A stretch of DNA of 64,000 bases. Origin: an uncultured Eubacteriales bacterium (GTDB taxonomy: Bacteria > Bacillota > Clostridia > Christensenellales > Aristaeellaceae). A program made the position numbers and the translations under genes. Below, piece by piece: positions 53,501 to 61,183 of this stretch (the first letter of the stretch is position 1; each line of letters begins with the position of its first letter). The stretch is from assembly GCA_902793605.1 (NCBI GenBank), contig CADBEB010000007.1, positions 1-64,000 of the forward strand. The letters are read 5' to 3'. The notes beneath the pieces are model-generated. The model was not told where the DNA came from, searched no databases, and saw nothing but the letters and a program-made list of their open reading frames with translations.

Positions 53501-53998
53501 GCGTACGGTCCAGGTGCCATCCCCCCCTTCCTCCGTATAAAGGAGGATTCCGTCCGGAACAAGGTGGTTCCGTGGCAGCGTGAGCAGCGTGACATCGCGG
53601 TATATACCGCTGCCGGAATACCAGCGGGAGTTCGGGCTTTGATGGCGGATATGGACCATCAGTTCATTCTCTCCTGAATGAAGACGGCCGTTGAGCGGCA
53701 CATAAAAAGCGGTGTAGCCGTACGGATGGGTACAGACCACCTCTCCGTTTACGAGTACATCGCAGTCCATATAGACGCCGTCGAAAGAAAGGATCCGCTC
53801 CAGGCCATCGCCGGTGTTCCGGATATTCAGTTTCCGGGCATACCACGCATCGGCGGACTCATAGAGATCTTCCGTTTGTCCGATCAGCCAGTCATGCGGC
53901 AGGTCCACCGGCCGGAACGCTGCTGCGTGGGCATCGTTCAGGGTGCTCCCCGTCGGGAGCTTTGCAAAAAGCCAGTCGTCGTTCAGTCGCTGTTCCAT
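50597..53998 (-). CDS. Glycoside hydrolase family 2 protein (beta-galactosidase-like)
   Basis: This 1133-residue protein has the GH2 layout: sugar-binding jelly roll (about 1-170, DLPHDWLIG, SRWYSGSGIYRDV), Ig-like domain, and a TIM barrel with VRTSHNPPASRFLDLCDEMG. The acid/base is in MWSIGNEIYD (about residue 368) and the nucleophile in YGSETAS (about 440). Extra C-terminal beta domains follow, including a carbohydrate-binding type region. There is no signal peptide, so it should act on imported oligosaccharides. The exact glycosidic substrate is not certain. Confidence 0.92.
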   Translation of the reverse strand: MEQRLNDDWLFAKLPTGSTLNDAHAAAFRPVDLPHDWLIGQTEDLYESADAWYARKLNIRNTGDGLERILSFDGVYMDCDVLVNGEVVCTHPYGYTAFYVPLNGRLHSGENELMVHIRHQSPNSRWYSGSGIYRDVTLLTLPRNHLVPDGILLYTEEGGDGTWTVRLSAETAGGDGIPFCCEAADPNGRITAKAEGRGDSGRIRCTLRIPEGKTWSPESPHLYQMKIVYGEEKRVLSFGLRSVLLDPERGLILNGRKVRLHGVCLHHDLGALGAAFHEKAARRQLELMRRMGANAVRTSHNPPASRFLDLCDEMGILVVDEAFDMWERSKTTFDYARFFGEWAEKDVASWIRRDRCHPSVIMWSIGNEIYDMHADKRGTTVTRFLADQVRIHDPERHAAVTFGCNYMPWEGGQRCAEYVDAVGYNYGEKLYEEHHREHPAWVIYGSETASLLSSRGIYHFPIEKNIMAEADQQCSALGNSNTSWGATDLKRMIIDDMKNPFSMGQFIWSGIDYIGEPTPYHTRSSYFGQADTACFPKDPYYLYQSFWTREKMIHIGVSWDWNPGQLIDVPVMTNGNAAELFLNGRSVGRKTRIADSEEACLPVWKIPFAAGELRAVAYDENGNPVGEDIRRTPGETDRFILTTENDQLAGDGWDIAFITVSAEDADGYPVENARDYVRITVEGSGCLMGTDNGDSTDPDGYKCACRRLFSGKLLLIVGSTGSNEDVRVIVEGVHGRRSEITIPVRAAEPVPGTSRKERIPTAPLKEIIPVRKIGIIPQGNPMLTAENPECTFRCEIHPQDADGRNIRWQVTNETGIETPFVSFTTDGDEITVRAEGDGRYCLRALWGEREGGADLISQIGFSAEGIGNPAISAYEYISAGLFDLSSGEIGAGNEKGVAFSRDAESMVGFSQIDFGKTGTDRITADIFALDGNPYNLELFDGDPGNGGKRICVLRYQKPSIWNVYQPETWLLPERISGIRTICIRMKDKVHLKGFIFDKQEKAWLRHDAAGADSVYGDSYRIDGVTVREIGNNVTLTWNDMDFEEAGEVTVGIEGRTSLPVNTIMIRITGEDGTEMTGPAEFRGGGELLQEFRLHVPSGRCSVSFVFLPGSSFDFIGFAFRRSGTGQDSRNTIK

Positions 53999-54020
53999 CC
54001 TGTATATCCCTTCGGCGTTG

Positions 54021-55016
54021 TTATTCTGCTTTCAGGCTCCGGTTCATCAGCTGCATGACGACATCCGCAGGCTTCACCCCGTCGCGGATGATATCACGCA
54101 CAGCATTGATCAGCGGCATATCCATCCCAAACTTCTCACACAGGGCGATCGCCGCCGGAAGGGCGTTCATCCCTTCCACGACCATTCCGATCTCTTTCAC
54201 GGCGTCTTCCGCCTTCATCCCCTGTCCAATCAGGAAACCGGCCCGGTTGTTGCGGGAATGACGGCTGGTGGCGGTCACGATCAGGTCGCCGATTCCCGCC
54301 AGGCCGAAAAAGGTCTTCTCTGTGCATCCCATGGCAAGGCCGAGGCGCCTGATCTCCTCCATGCCACGGGTCATCATCGCGGCGCAGGTATTGTCCCCGT
54401 AGCCGAGGCCCCTGGCGATCCCGACTGCCAGTGCTTCCACGTTCTTCAGAGCGCCGCAGATCTGAACGCCCTTCTCATCCCGGTTGACATAGGGACGGAT
54501 GCAGGTGCCCTCAAAGAGCCGCTGAACAGCCTCTGCAGCGTCCGGATCCTCGCTCGCGCTGACGATCAGCGTCGGCATATCTCTCGCCACTTCCTCCGCG
54601 TGGGTCGGCCCGCTCAGCGCACAGACGCGGTTCTGTTTCCCGGCTTTTTCCAGTTCGTCCCGGATGACTTCCGTCAGGGTCATCAGCGTATCGCTTTCGA
54701 TGCCTTTCGCGGCGCTGACCAGGATTGTATCCGGTTCAAGGAATGGCACGAGGTCCCGCACAGTCTTCCGCATATATACGGACGGAACGACAGCCAGGAT
54801 GAAATCCGCCTGATGCGCCAGGGTATCCAGGGAGTTGGTAAAGCGGACGGACTCCGGGATCTCTGCCCCGGGCAGATGCGGATGCTTACGTGTCGTTGCC
54901 AGCTGCTCCGTTTCCTCCGGAAAACAGCTCCAGATGCATATATCATGCCGGTTCAGTGCCAACGCCCTGCCGAGGGCGGTTCCCCAGGTTCCGGCGCCCA
55001 GGACACCGATCTTCAT
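54021..55016 (-). CDS. gpsA: Glycerol-3-phosphate dehydrogenase (NAD(P)+)
   Basis: This 331-residue protein has the dinucleotide-binding GVLGAGTWGTALG. Family motifs AKGIESDTLMT, LSGPTHAEEVA and the catalytic Lys region CGALKNVEALAVGIARGLGYGDN are present. It makes sn-glycerol-3-phosphate for phospholipids. It begins 4 bp after the DUF1934 gene, so both are one transcript. Confidence 0.97.
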   Translation of the reverse strand: MKIGVLGAGTWGTALGRALALNRHDICIWSCFPEETEQLATTRKHPHLPGAEIPESVRFTNSLDTLAHQADFILAVVPSVYMRKTVRDLVPFLEPDTILVSAAKGIESDTLMTLTEVIRDELEKAGKQNRVCALSGPTHAEEVARDMPTLIVSASEDPDAAEAVQRLFEGTCIRPYVNRDEKGVQICGALKNVEALAVGIARGLGYGDNTCAAMMTRGMEEIRRLGLAMGCTEKTFFGLAGIGDLIVTATSRHSRNNRAGFLIGQGMKAEDAVKEIGMVVEGMNALPAAIALCEKFGMDMPLINAVRDIIRDGVKPADVVMQLMNRSLKAE

Positions 55017-55020
55017 ATTC

Positions 55021-55494
55021 TTACCTTCCCTCTGTGTTCTTGTCTGCCGGGTCGGCGCGATATTCCAGGTGGAGCTCGTTGGACGAGGCGTAGTTTCCCT
55101 GGATCTGGAGCTGGTACTTCAGGTGCAGCGAGCCTTCGCGGTTTCCGATCCGGCAGGCTGCCTCCTTGGTAAAGACTGCCATATCCATTTCCCCGTACGG
55201 CGTATGATAGGTCCCCTCGAAGCGTTTCCCGCTGGAAAAGACCATCGTGTTGGAAAAATCCCCGCTGCGCTGCATCGTCACCTTCCCATCCGAAAGGGAG
55301 AGCGAGATGTCGGCCCGGGTAATCTCGCCGGTCTCTTCGTCCTCCTGTGATTCCACATACTGAAGCAAAGCCTCGCCGGGATTCTTATAATACAGTTTTC
55401 CGGTCGTCATAAACTGGATCGGATAATCCGGCATCTGGTCATACCTGGCAATGGCGAGCAGGTTGATGAACACCGGTGTCTGTTGATTCTCCAT
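55021..55494 (-). CDS. DUF1934 family protein (YwiB-like)
   Basis: This 157-residue beta-barrel protein is of the DUF1934 family (lipocalin-like fold), with TTGKLYYKNPGEALLQYVES and the late HLKYQLQIQGNYASSNELHL. The role is unknown. GGAGGG lies before the ATG. A GTGCTC/GAGCAC hairpin (55506-55523) lies in the leader. It is transcribed with gpsA and diverges from ispE. Confidence 0.92.
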   Translation of the reverse strand: MENQQTPVFINLLAIARYDQMPDYPIQFMTTGKLYYKNPGEALLQYVESQEDEETGEITRADISLSLSDGKVTMQRSGDFSNTMVFSSGKRFEGTYHTPYGEMDMAVFTKEAACRIGNREGSLHLKYQLQIQGNYASSNELHLEYRADPADKNTEGR

Positions 55495-55529
55495 ATTCCC
55501 TCCGGGTGCTCTGTTCGGAGCACACTATC

Positions 55530-55558
55530 AGTTTACAACCGAAGGAACCGATTTGCAA
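55530..55558 (-). promoter_or_regulatory. Promoter of the DUF1934-gpsA operon
   Basis: TTGCAA (55553-55558), 17 bp, TAAACT (55530-55535) on the minus strand. Moderate match. Confidence 0.45.
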
Positions 55559-55568
55559 GAAGCGATAC

Positions 55569-55597
55569 TTGCGTTTTCTTCTTCCCGGCGGTATCAT
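55569..55597 (+). promoter_or_regulatory. Promoter of the ispE operon
   Basis: TTGCGT (55569-55574), 17 bp, TATCAT (55592-55597). Moderate match, divergent to the gpsA promoter. Confidence 0.45.
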
Positions 55598-55626
55598 GCT
55601 TTTACTGAATGTGGCAGGAGGGTGCA

Positions 55627-56496
55627 ATGGTTATACAGGCCTTTGCCAAGATCAACTGGTCTCTGGACATTACCGGGGTCCGCGAAGACGGATACCATCT
55701 GATGGACATGCTGATGCAGCCGGTTTCCCTCTCAGACGAGATCACCCTGGAGCCTGCCGGCACACTGAGTATCTCCACGGGTGGCTATCCCCCCTCCCGC
55801 GCGGACGAGACCAACCTGGCCTGGCGTGCGGCAGCGGCCCTGAAAAAAGCCACCGGCTATCCGGGCGGCGTTTCCATTCACGTTCAGAAATCCATACCGA
55901 TCGGCGCCGGCATGGGTGGCGGCAGTTCCGATGCTGCCGGCGTTCTTTACGGCCTCAACCGGTTATGGGGCTGCGGCCTGACAAATGAGGAACTGGAGCG
56001 CATCGGCCTCACACTCGGCGCAGATGTGCCGTTTGCCCTGCGGGGCGGCCTGTCCCGCACCCGTGGGATCGGTGAAATCCTGGAAAACTATGAAAACAAA
56101 TACAATTACTGGCTCGTTGTGATTCAGCCCTGCGCCGGGCTCAGCACCGCCAGGGTCTTCAGCCTCTGGAAAGAAACCGCTCCGGCATCTCGGCCCGATA
56201 CGGACGCCGCACTGAACGCACTGGAAACCGGCGACTTTCCGAAGCTCTGTGAGAGCATCGGGAACGTCCTGCAGCCGGTTGCCTGCCGCCTGCGCCCTGA
56301 GATCGAAAAGACCTGCGGCGCGCTGATGAGGGAAGGCGCCATGACCGCCCGGATGACCGGGAGCGGCAGTGCCGTTTTTGGCGTCTTCCGTAATGCCGCT
56401 GCCTCCGAAAAAGCCTGGAAAACACTGGCGCCGTTGGAAAAGAATATCTTCCTTTGCCATACGCAGCACGACAGCCTGCGCATCCTGGACGAATGA
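55627..56496 (+). CDS. ispE: 4-diphosphocytidyl-2-C-methyl-D-erythritol kinase
   Basis: This 289-residue GHMP kinase has the ATP loop PIGAGMGGGSSDAAG and the N-terminal FAKINWSLDI typical of IspE. It phosphorylates CDP-methylerythritol in the non-mevalonate isoprenoid pathway. AGGAGG before ATG 55627 fixes the start. It is followed after 10 bp by a TtcA-like gene and is probably co-transcribed with it. Confidence 0.96.
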   Translation: MVIQAFAKINWSLDITGVREDGYHLMDMLMQPVSLSDEITLEPAGTLSISTGGYPPSRADETNLAWRAAAALKKATGYPGGVSIHVQKSIPIGAGMGGGSSDAAGVLYGLNRLWGCGLTNEELERIGLTLGADVPFALRGGLSRTRGIGEILENYENKYNYWLVVIQPCAGLSTARVFSLWKETAPASRPDTDAALNALETGDFPKLCESIGNVLQPVACRLRPEIEKTCGALMREGAMTARMTGSGSAVFGVFRNAAASEKAWKTLAPLEKNIFLCHTQHDSLRILDE

Positions 56497-56506
56497 GGTC
56501 ACCCTT

Positions 56507-57223
56507 ATGAAAAAAACACTCGGCTGCATCCGCAGGGCAGATACGGATTTTCAACTGATCGGGGACGGAGACCGGATCGCCGTCGGCGTTTCCGGCGGAA
56601 AGGATTCCCTGTTGCTCCTGCACGCGCTCAGCCTCTACCGGAAATTCAGTCACAAAAACTTCACGGTGACCGCAGTCACCGTGACCCTGGGGCTGGAACC
56701 CTTTGATATTTCCGGGATCCGGGCTCTGTGTGAAGAGCTGGAGATTCCTTATATTGTGAAAGAAACACAGATCGGCGAGATCATCTTTGAATACCGTAAG
56801 GAAAAGAACCCCTGCGCCCTTTGCGCCAAGATGCGCCGGGCCGTTTTGGCCAAAGCCTGCCAGGAATCGGGATGCAACAAACTGGCCCTGGGGCACCATC
56901 GTGAGGATGTACTGGAAACGCTCTTCATGAGCCTGTTCTACGAGGGACGGTTCCATACCTTCCATCCGAAAACGCTGATGAGCCGCACGGGGATCACCGT
57001 GATCCGGCCGCTTGTCTACCTGCCGGAGTCCCATGTGAAGCACATGCTCAAAACGCTGTCGCTCCCGGTCGTCTCGTCTCCATGCCCCGCAAACGGCGAA
57101 ACCAAGCGGCAGGAGATGAAGGAACTGATGAAGAAGCTCCGGGCAATCTACCCGGACGCTTCCGAGCGTCTGCTGCATGCCCTGCAGCAGGACCACTACG
57201 ACCTGTGGCAAAAGGATCAGTAG
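56507..57223 (+). CDS. TtcA-family tRNA 2-thiolation protein
   Basis: This 238-residue PP-loop ATPase has GVSGGKDSLLLLHAL, a CxxC pair in NPCALCAKMRR and a third cysteine in SSPCPANG. These are the Fe-S cluster ligands of TtcA. TtcA thiolates C32 in tRNAs; some Firmicute members may act on other tRNA sites. Weak GAGG lies before ATG 56507. The last seven bases overlap a convergent gene. Confidence 0.92.
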   Translation: MKKTLGCIRRADTDFQLIGDGDRIAVGVSGGKDSLLLLHALSLYRKFSHKNFTVTAVTVTLGLEPFDISGIRALCEELEIPYIVKETQIGEIIFEYRKEKNPCALCAKMRRAVLAKACQESGCNKLALGHHREDVLETLFMSLFYEGRFHTFHPKTLMSRTGITVIRPLVYLPESHVKHMLKTLSLPVVSSPCPANGETKRQEMKELMKKLRAIYPDASERLLHALQQDHYDLWQKDQ

Positions 57224-57444
57224 ATCTTTTCGATCTCGCCTTCGATCCCGTAGATCTCTTTGAACTGCCGGAGTTCCCCTTCTCCGCGGATCAGCATGAC
57301 CTCTTCAAATGAACCGTCGGCTTTCCGCCGGAAGCCTGCAACCTGCTCCCCGGTACAGATACTGCACCGGATGACCGGTGTCTTTTCCGCGGGGTTATAG
57401 GCGGGATGACGTTTCGTCGGTTGTTTGTGAAAGAATGAGCGCAT
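57217..57444 (-). CDS. Small hypothetical protein with a CxxC motif
   Basis: This protein has about 75 residues. It has a CxxC pair (VIRCSICTGEQVAGF) and a charged C-terminus. It is probably a small zinc- or redox-binding protein conserved in Clostridia, with no known role. ATG 57444 is preferred: AAAGGA is 9 bp upstream and the promoter leaves a leader of about 31 nt. The ATG at 57468 would sit about 7 nt from the transcript start. It overlaps the TtcA-like stop by 7 bp. Confidence 0.7.
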   Translation of the reverse strand: MRSFFHKQPTKRHPAYNPAEKTPVIRCSICTGEQVAGFRRKADGSFEEVMLIRGEGELRQFKEIYGIEGEIEKIY

Positions 57445-57481
57445 ATCCTTCTGTCCTTTCCCGGGCATTTCCTTTTCCTAT

Positions 57482-57510
57482 ATTATATTCCTGATGCTGC
57501 TGTTTCTCAA
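57482..57510 (-). promoter_or_regulatory. Promoter of the small CxxC gene
   Basis: TTGAGA (57505-57510), 17 bp, TATAAT (57482-57487) on the minus strand. Near consensus. Confidence 0.75.
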
Positions 57511-57561
57511 CAGGCGCCTCCGATCATGTTTTTTTCTCAGCGTATTTTAATCCGTTTCTTC

Positions 57562-57590
57562 TTTCTTTTACATGTAAGATGTGGTATAAT
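57562..57590 (+). promoter_or_regulatory. Promoter of the xpaC-yaaN pair
   Basis: TATAAT (57585-57590) is preceded by TGG (extended -10). The -35 TTTCTT (57562-57567) is weak. Confidence 0.6.
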
Positions 57591-57624
57591 CACTCATGAT
57601 TTTTAAGATCAAGGAGTTTTCACT

Positions 57625-58506
57625 GTGGCCAAGAATAATTCTAACAGCAACAAGAAGTCCGGCGGGGCCGGCTTTATCATTACCCTGCTGATCCTGGCCG
57701 CTGTCACCAACTTCAGCTTTACCGGGATCATCGCCGGCGTTCTGCTCGGGCTTGGCATCGGCAAGATCACCAGCATCATGGGCAGCGGTCTGGATACCAC
57801 GACCCACAACAGTCGGGACCGTGCCCGTGAGGCGCAGGAAGCTGAGCAGGCCCGCCGAAACGAAGAGGCGGCCCGCGTCCGCCTCCAGCAGGAAGCTGAA
57901 CAGCGGAAAAAGGAAGAAGCGAGCACGATCCCGCTGACCGGAGACAAGGTTGCCGACCAGGTGATCACCACCGGGCAGGAAATGCTCCGGACCATCACAA
58001 AGGAGAATGCTGCCATTCCCGACCGGGAGCTGACGGACCTGATGAATAACCTGAGCATCAAGTGTGAGCAGATCTTCCGGACCGTTTCCGAAAGTCCCTC
58101 CAAAGCGCCGCAGGTCCGTAAGTTCATGAACTACTATCTACCCACGACGCTGAAGATGCTGGCAAATTACCGCACGATGCAGGAGCGTGGCGTATCCTAC
58201 GGCGAAATGAAGGAAGCCCGGGAAACGACGATCCGCGGCATGAACCTGATCCTGACCGCCTGCCAGAAGCAGATCGACAACCTCCATCGCGACAACATGC
58301 TCGACATCTCCACGGATATCGACGTACTGGAGCAGATGCTCAAGCGGGATGGTTTTACGGACAACGAGATCGTTGAAACCGCGCGGACCGCGGCGGAAGC
58401 CCAGATGCGCGCTACCTCCGCGCCCGTAATGGATTTCCCCGCTGATAAAGGCAAAGACGTCAGCGCTGCCGATGCACCCGCCGCCAAGCAGCTCGATGCC
58501 GAATAA
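57625..58506 (+). CDS. XpaC-like protein (5-bromo-4-chloroindolyl phosphate hydrolysis family)
   Basis: This 293-residue protein has an N-terminal membrane hairpin (GFIITLLILAAVTNFSFTGI and a second Gly-rich segment). A basic/acidic coiled-coil stretch (REAQEAEQARRNEEAARVR) and a helical cytoplasmic domain follow. In Bacillus xpaC precedes yaaN, as here. The function is unclear; the phosphatase name comes from an old screen. The GTG start has AAGGAG 8 bp upstream. First gene of the pair. Confidence 0.85.
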   Translation: MAKNNSNSNKKSGGAGFIITLLILAAVTNFSFTGIIAGVLLGLGIGKITSIMGSGLDTTTHNSRDRAREAQEAEQARRNEEAARVRLQQEAEQRKKEEASTIPLTGDKVADQVITTGQEMLRTITKENAAIPDRELTDLMNNLSIKCEQIFRTVSESPSKAPQVRKFMNYYLPTTLKMLANYRTMQERGVSYGEMKEARETTIRGMNLILTACQKQIDNLHRDNMLDISTDIDVLEQMLKRDGFTDNEIVETARTAAEAQMRATSAPVMDFPADKGKDVSAADAPAAKQLDAE

Positions 58507-58551
58507 CCGGTTTTCCCTATATGCCCACAAATCTCAAGGAGGTACACCACA

Positions 58552-59715
58552 ATGTCTGAATCCAATCCCATGCTCCAGCTCTCCACTGCCCCCAGCGCGC
58601 CGGAACCCGAAGCCCCCGCCGCTGTGACCGAGAGCATTCAGCAGACTGCAGCGCCCGCCGAACCGGAAGCCGCTCCCCGGCTTGACGACAGCCAGCTGAC
58701 CGAAGCTGAGAAAAAAGCGATCGACGATTTCATCACCAAGGTGGACATCGGCAACCCGGATCACGTATTGCTCTACGGTGCCGACGCGCAAAGAAAGATC
58801 GCCGATTTCTCGCAGACCGCCCTTGACGCCGTCAAGACGCAGGATACCGGCGAGGTCGGGAACATGCTGGTGAACCTCGTTGCCGAGCTGAAAGGCTTCC
58901 AGAAGGATTCCGAGGAGCCGAAGGGTCTGGCGAAGATCTTCGCCAAGGCAGAGGACAAGATCACCCGGATGCAGGCGCGGTACAACAAGGTGTCCGTGAA
59001 CGTTGAGAACATCGCCAATTCCCTGGAAGGATACCAGGCGCAGTTGCTCAAGGACGTCGCCATGTTTGACCGCCTGTATGACCAGAACAACGACTACTTC
59101 CACCAGCTGACTCTCTACATCATTGCGGGCGACAAGAAGCTTGCCCAGATCCGCGAGAACGACCTGAAAGCGCTGCAGGCCAAGGCCGAGGCCAGCGGTG
59201 ACGCGATGGACGCCCAAAAGGCGAACGACCTCGCCGCCCAGTGCGACCGGTTTGAAAAGAAGCTGCATGACCTGAAGCTGACCCGCCAGGTCGCTATTCA
59301 GATGGCGCCGCAGATCCGGCTGCTCCAGAACAACGACAGTCTGCTGGTGGAACGGATTCAGTCCACCCTTTCCAATACCCTGCCTCTCTGGAAGAGTCAG
59401 ATGGTGCTGGCACTTGGCATGCATCACTCTCAGGAAGCCCTCAAGGCCCAGACTGCGGTGACCGATATGACGAACGACCTGCTGAAGAAGAACGCCGAAG
59501 CGCTGAAGATCGGCACCATCCAGACGGCAAAAGAAGCCGAGCGTGGAATAATCGATATCGAAACGCTGGTCCAGACCAACCAGGACCTGATCGATACCAT
59601 CAACCAGGTGATGGAGATCCAGTCCCAGGGCCATGCGAAACGGATCGAAGCAGAGAAGACGCTCTACAACATGGAAGCGGAGCTGAAGAAAAAGCTCCTG
59701 AACTCGAACATCTGA
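58552..59715 (+). CDS. Toxic anion resistance protein (TelA/YaaN family)
   Basis: This 387-residue helical protein of the TelA family has an acidic Pro/Ala-rich N-terminus, then the conserved NMLVNLVAELKGFQKDSE, QLTLYIIAGDKKLAQI and ETLVQTNQDLIDTINQV. It is linked to tellurite and envelope stress resistance, with unknown mechanism. AGGAGG precedes the ATG. It is paired with the XpaC-like protein, suggesting a common membrane complex. Confidence 0.93.
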   Translation: MSESNPMLQLSTAPSAPEPEAPAAVTESIQQTAAPAEPEAAPRLDDSQLTEAEKKAIDDFITKVDIGNPDHVLLYGADAQRKIADFSQTALDAVKTQDTGEVGNMLVNLVAELKGFQKDSEEPKGLAKIFAKAEDKITRMQARYNKVSVNVENIANSLEGYQAQLLKDVAMFDRLYDQNNDYFHQLTLYIIAGDKKLAQIRENDLKALQAKAEASGDAMDAQKANDLAAQCDRFEKKLHDLKLTRQVAIQMAPQIRLLQNNDSLLVERIQSTLSNTLPLWKSQMVLALGMHHSQEALKAQTAVTDMTNDLLKKNAEALKIGTIQTAKEAERGIIDIETLVQTNQDLIDTINQVMEIQSQGHAKRIEAEKTLYNMEAELKKKLLNSNI

Positions 59716-59730
59716 CCCCGGACTTCCACA

Positions 59731-59775
59731 CGACCCGGCCTGATTATTTCCAGCCGGGTCGGTTTACTGTTTGCG
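59731..59775 (+). terminator. Hairpin after the TelA-family gene
   Basis: 9-bp stem CGACCCGGC/GCCGGGTCG with a 13-nt loop; the tail GTTTACTGTTTG is only moderately T-rich. Confidence 0.5.
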
Positions 59776-59791
59776 AAAGGAGAAATCCGTC

Positions 59792-61183
59792 ATGCGCGTG
59801 ATCGGCATTACCGGCAGCATCGCCTGCGGCAAGTCTACCGTCAGCCGTGAGATGATGCGGCGCGGTTTCCCGGTAATCGACGGCGATGCCCTTTCGCGGG
59901 AACTGACAGGCCCCGGCGGCGAAGCCGTTCCGGCTGTCCGCTCTGTATTCGGCGACCGCTACATCAATCCGGACGGATCCATGAACCGCCGGGCAATGGG
60001 CCTGCTCGTTTTTTCGGACAACCGTTCACGGGAGCAGCTGGACCTGGTGATGGATCCTTTCCTCCGTTCACTCACTCTCCGGAAGATCGAACAGGCCCGT
60101 GCATCCGGAACAAAACTCTGCTTTCTGGATATGCCGCTGCTCTTTGAGAAGGGATACGATTCCCTCTGTGACTCGGTCTGGTGTGTATGGCTGCCTGAGA
60201 ACCTGCAGTTGGAACGCCTGATGACGCGGGACGGGTATACCCGTGAGGAGGCGATGAGCCGGATCCGTGTCGTCATGTCCTCCGACCAGAAAGCTGACCT
60301 TTCCACCGCCGTCATTGATAACTCCGGTCCGGTGGAAGAAACAATCCGGCAGGCTTCCATCCTGCTCGAACGCGAACTGGAACGGGCCGGCGGCAACCCC
60401 GCCCGCAGGAAGCGGTCCGTGTCCCCTCCACTCGTCCGTTCCGACGAGGAGGATCCGGAACAGCCGGACCTGATCGAGCGGCCGGAATCCTCCAGAAGGA
60501 AACCCTCCTCCCGGAAAGCAGCCTGGCAGATGCCCCGGTGGCTGAAGATCTCCCTGGTCTCCCTGACGGCCGTACTCGCCGTATCGCTGACCTCTTTCAT
60601 CCTGATGCGTGCCTGGCTCACACGTCAGTCGGATCTTCACCGGCAGGAGCAGCTGTCCATCGACCAGCAGTATCCGCTGGAATACCTTGAGGAGATCCGG
60701 CGGATCTCCCGGGAGTATAACCTGTCCCCCGCTTTGATTGCCTCCGTAATCCGGAATGAGAGCTCGTTCCGGCCGCGAGTCGAATCCTCTGTCGGCGCCC
60801 GCGGACTGATGCAGATCATGCCGGAGACGGCGGAATGGATCGCGCACAAGCTGAAGACAGACAATTACAGCTTTGAGATGCTCTACGACCCGGAAACGAA
60901 CATCCGTTTCGGGTGCTGGTACCTGAACTACCTGAGCACACTCTTCCACGGGGATCCCCTGTGCGTGGTCTGTGCCTACCATGCCGGGCAGGGTGAGATA
61001 TCCACCTGGCTTTCCACCCCTTCCATCAGCAGCGACGGCCTGACCATGTCCGTGGACCGGCTGCCGGAAGGACCGACCAAAACCTATGCCGGGAGAGTGA
61101 CGAGAGATTATGGAATCTACCAGGCCAAGTATTTTTCGCCTGTTCTGCCTGATCCTGCTGATTCTGCTGATGCTGCCCCTTAA
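59792..61183 (+). CDS. coaE: Dephospho-CoA kinase fused to membrane-anchored lytic transglycosylase
   Basis: One 463-residue frame holds two unrelated enzymes. Residues 1-200 are CoaE: P-loop GSIACGKS, DGDALSREL, LDMPLLFEKG; it makes CoA in the cytoplasm. Residues 203-250 are a charged linker. Residues 251-273 form a membrane segment. Residues 295-440 form an SLT lytic transglycosylase with catalytic Glu323 in IRNESSFRP and ARGLMQIMP, facing outside. The topology (CoaE inside, SLT outside) is consistent. GAAAGGAG precedes ATG 59792. No internal ribosome binding site was noticed at the domain boundary. The fusion is unusual and could be real or the result of a lost stop codon. Confidence 0.88.
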   Translation: MRVIGITGSIACGKSTVSREMMRRGFPVIDGDALSRELTGPGGEAVPAVRSVFGDRYINPDGSMNRRAMGLLVFSDNRSREQLDLVMDPFLRSLTLRKIEQARASGTKLCFLDMPLLFEKGYDSLCDSVWCVWLPENLQLERLMTRDGYTREEAMSRIRVVMSSDQKADLSTAVIDNSGPVEETIRQASILLERELERAGGNPARRKRSVSPPLVRSDEEDPEQPDLIERPESSRRKPSSRKAAWQMPRWLKISLVSLTAVLAVSLTSFILMRAWLTRQSDLHRQEQLSIDQQYPLEYLEEIRRISREYNLSPALIASVIRNESSFRPRVESSVGARGLMQIMPETAEWIAHKLKTDNYSFEMLYDPETNIRFGCWYLNYLSTLFHGDPLCVVCAYHAGQGEISTWLSTPSISSDGLTMSVDRLPEGPTKTYAGRVTRDYGIYQAKYFSPVLPDPADSADAAP

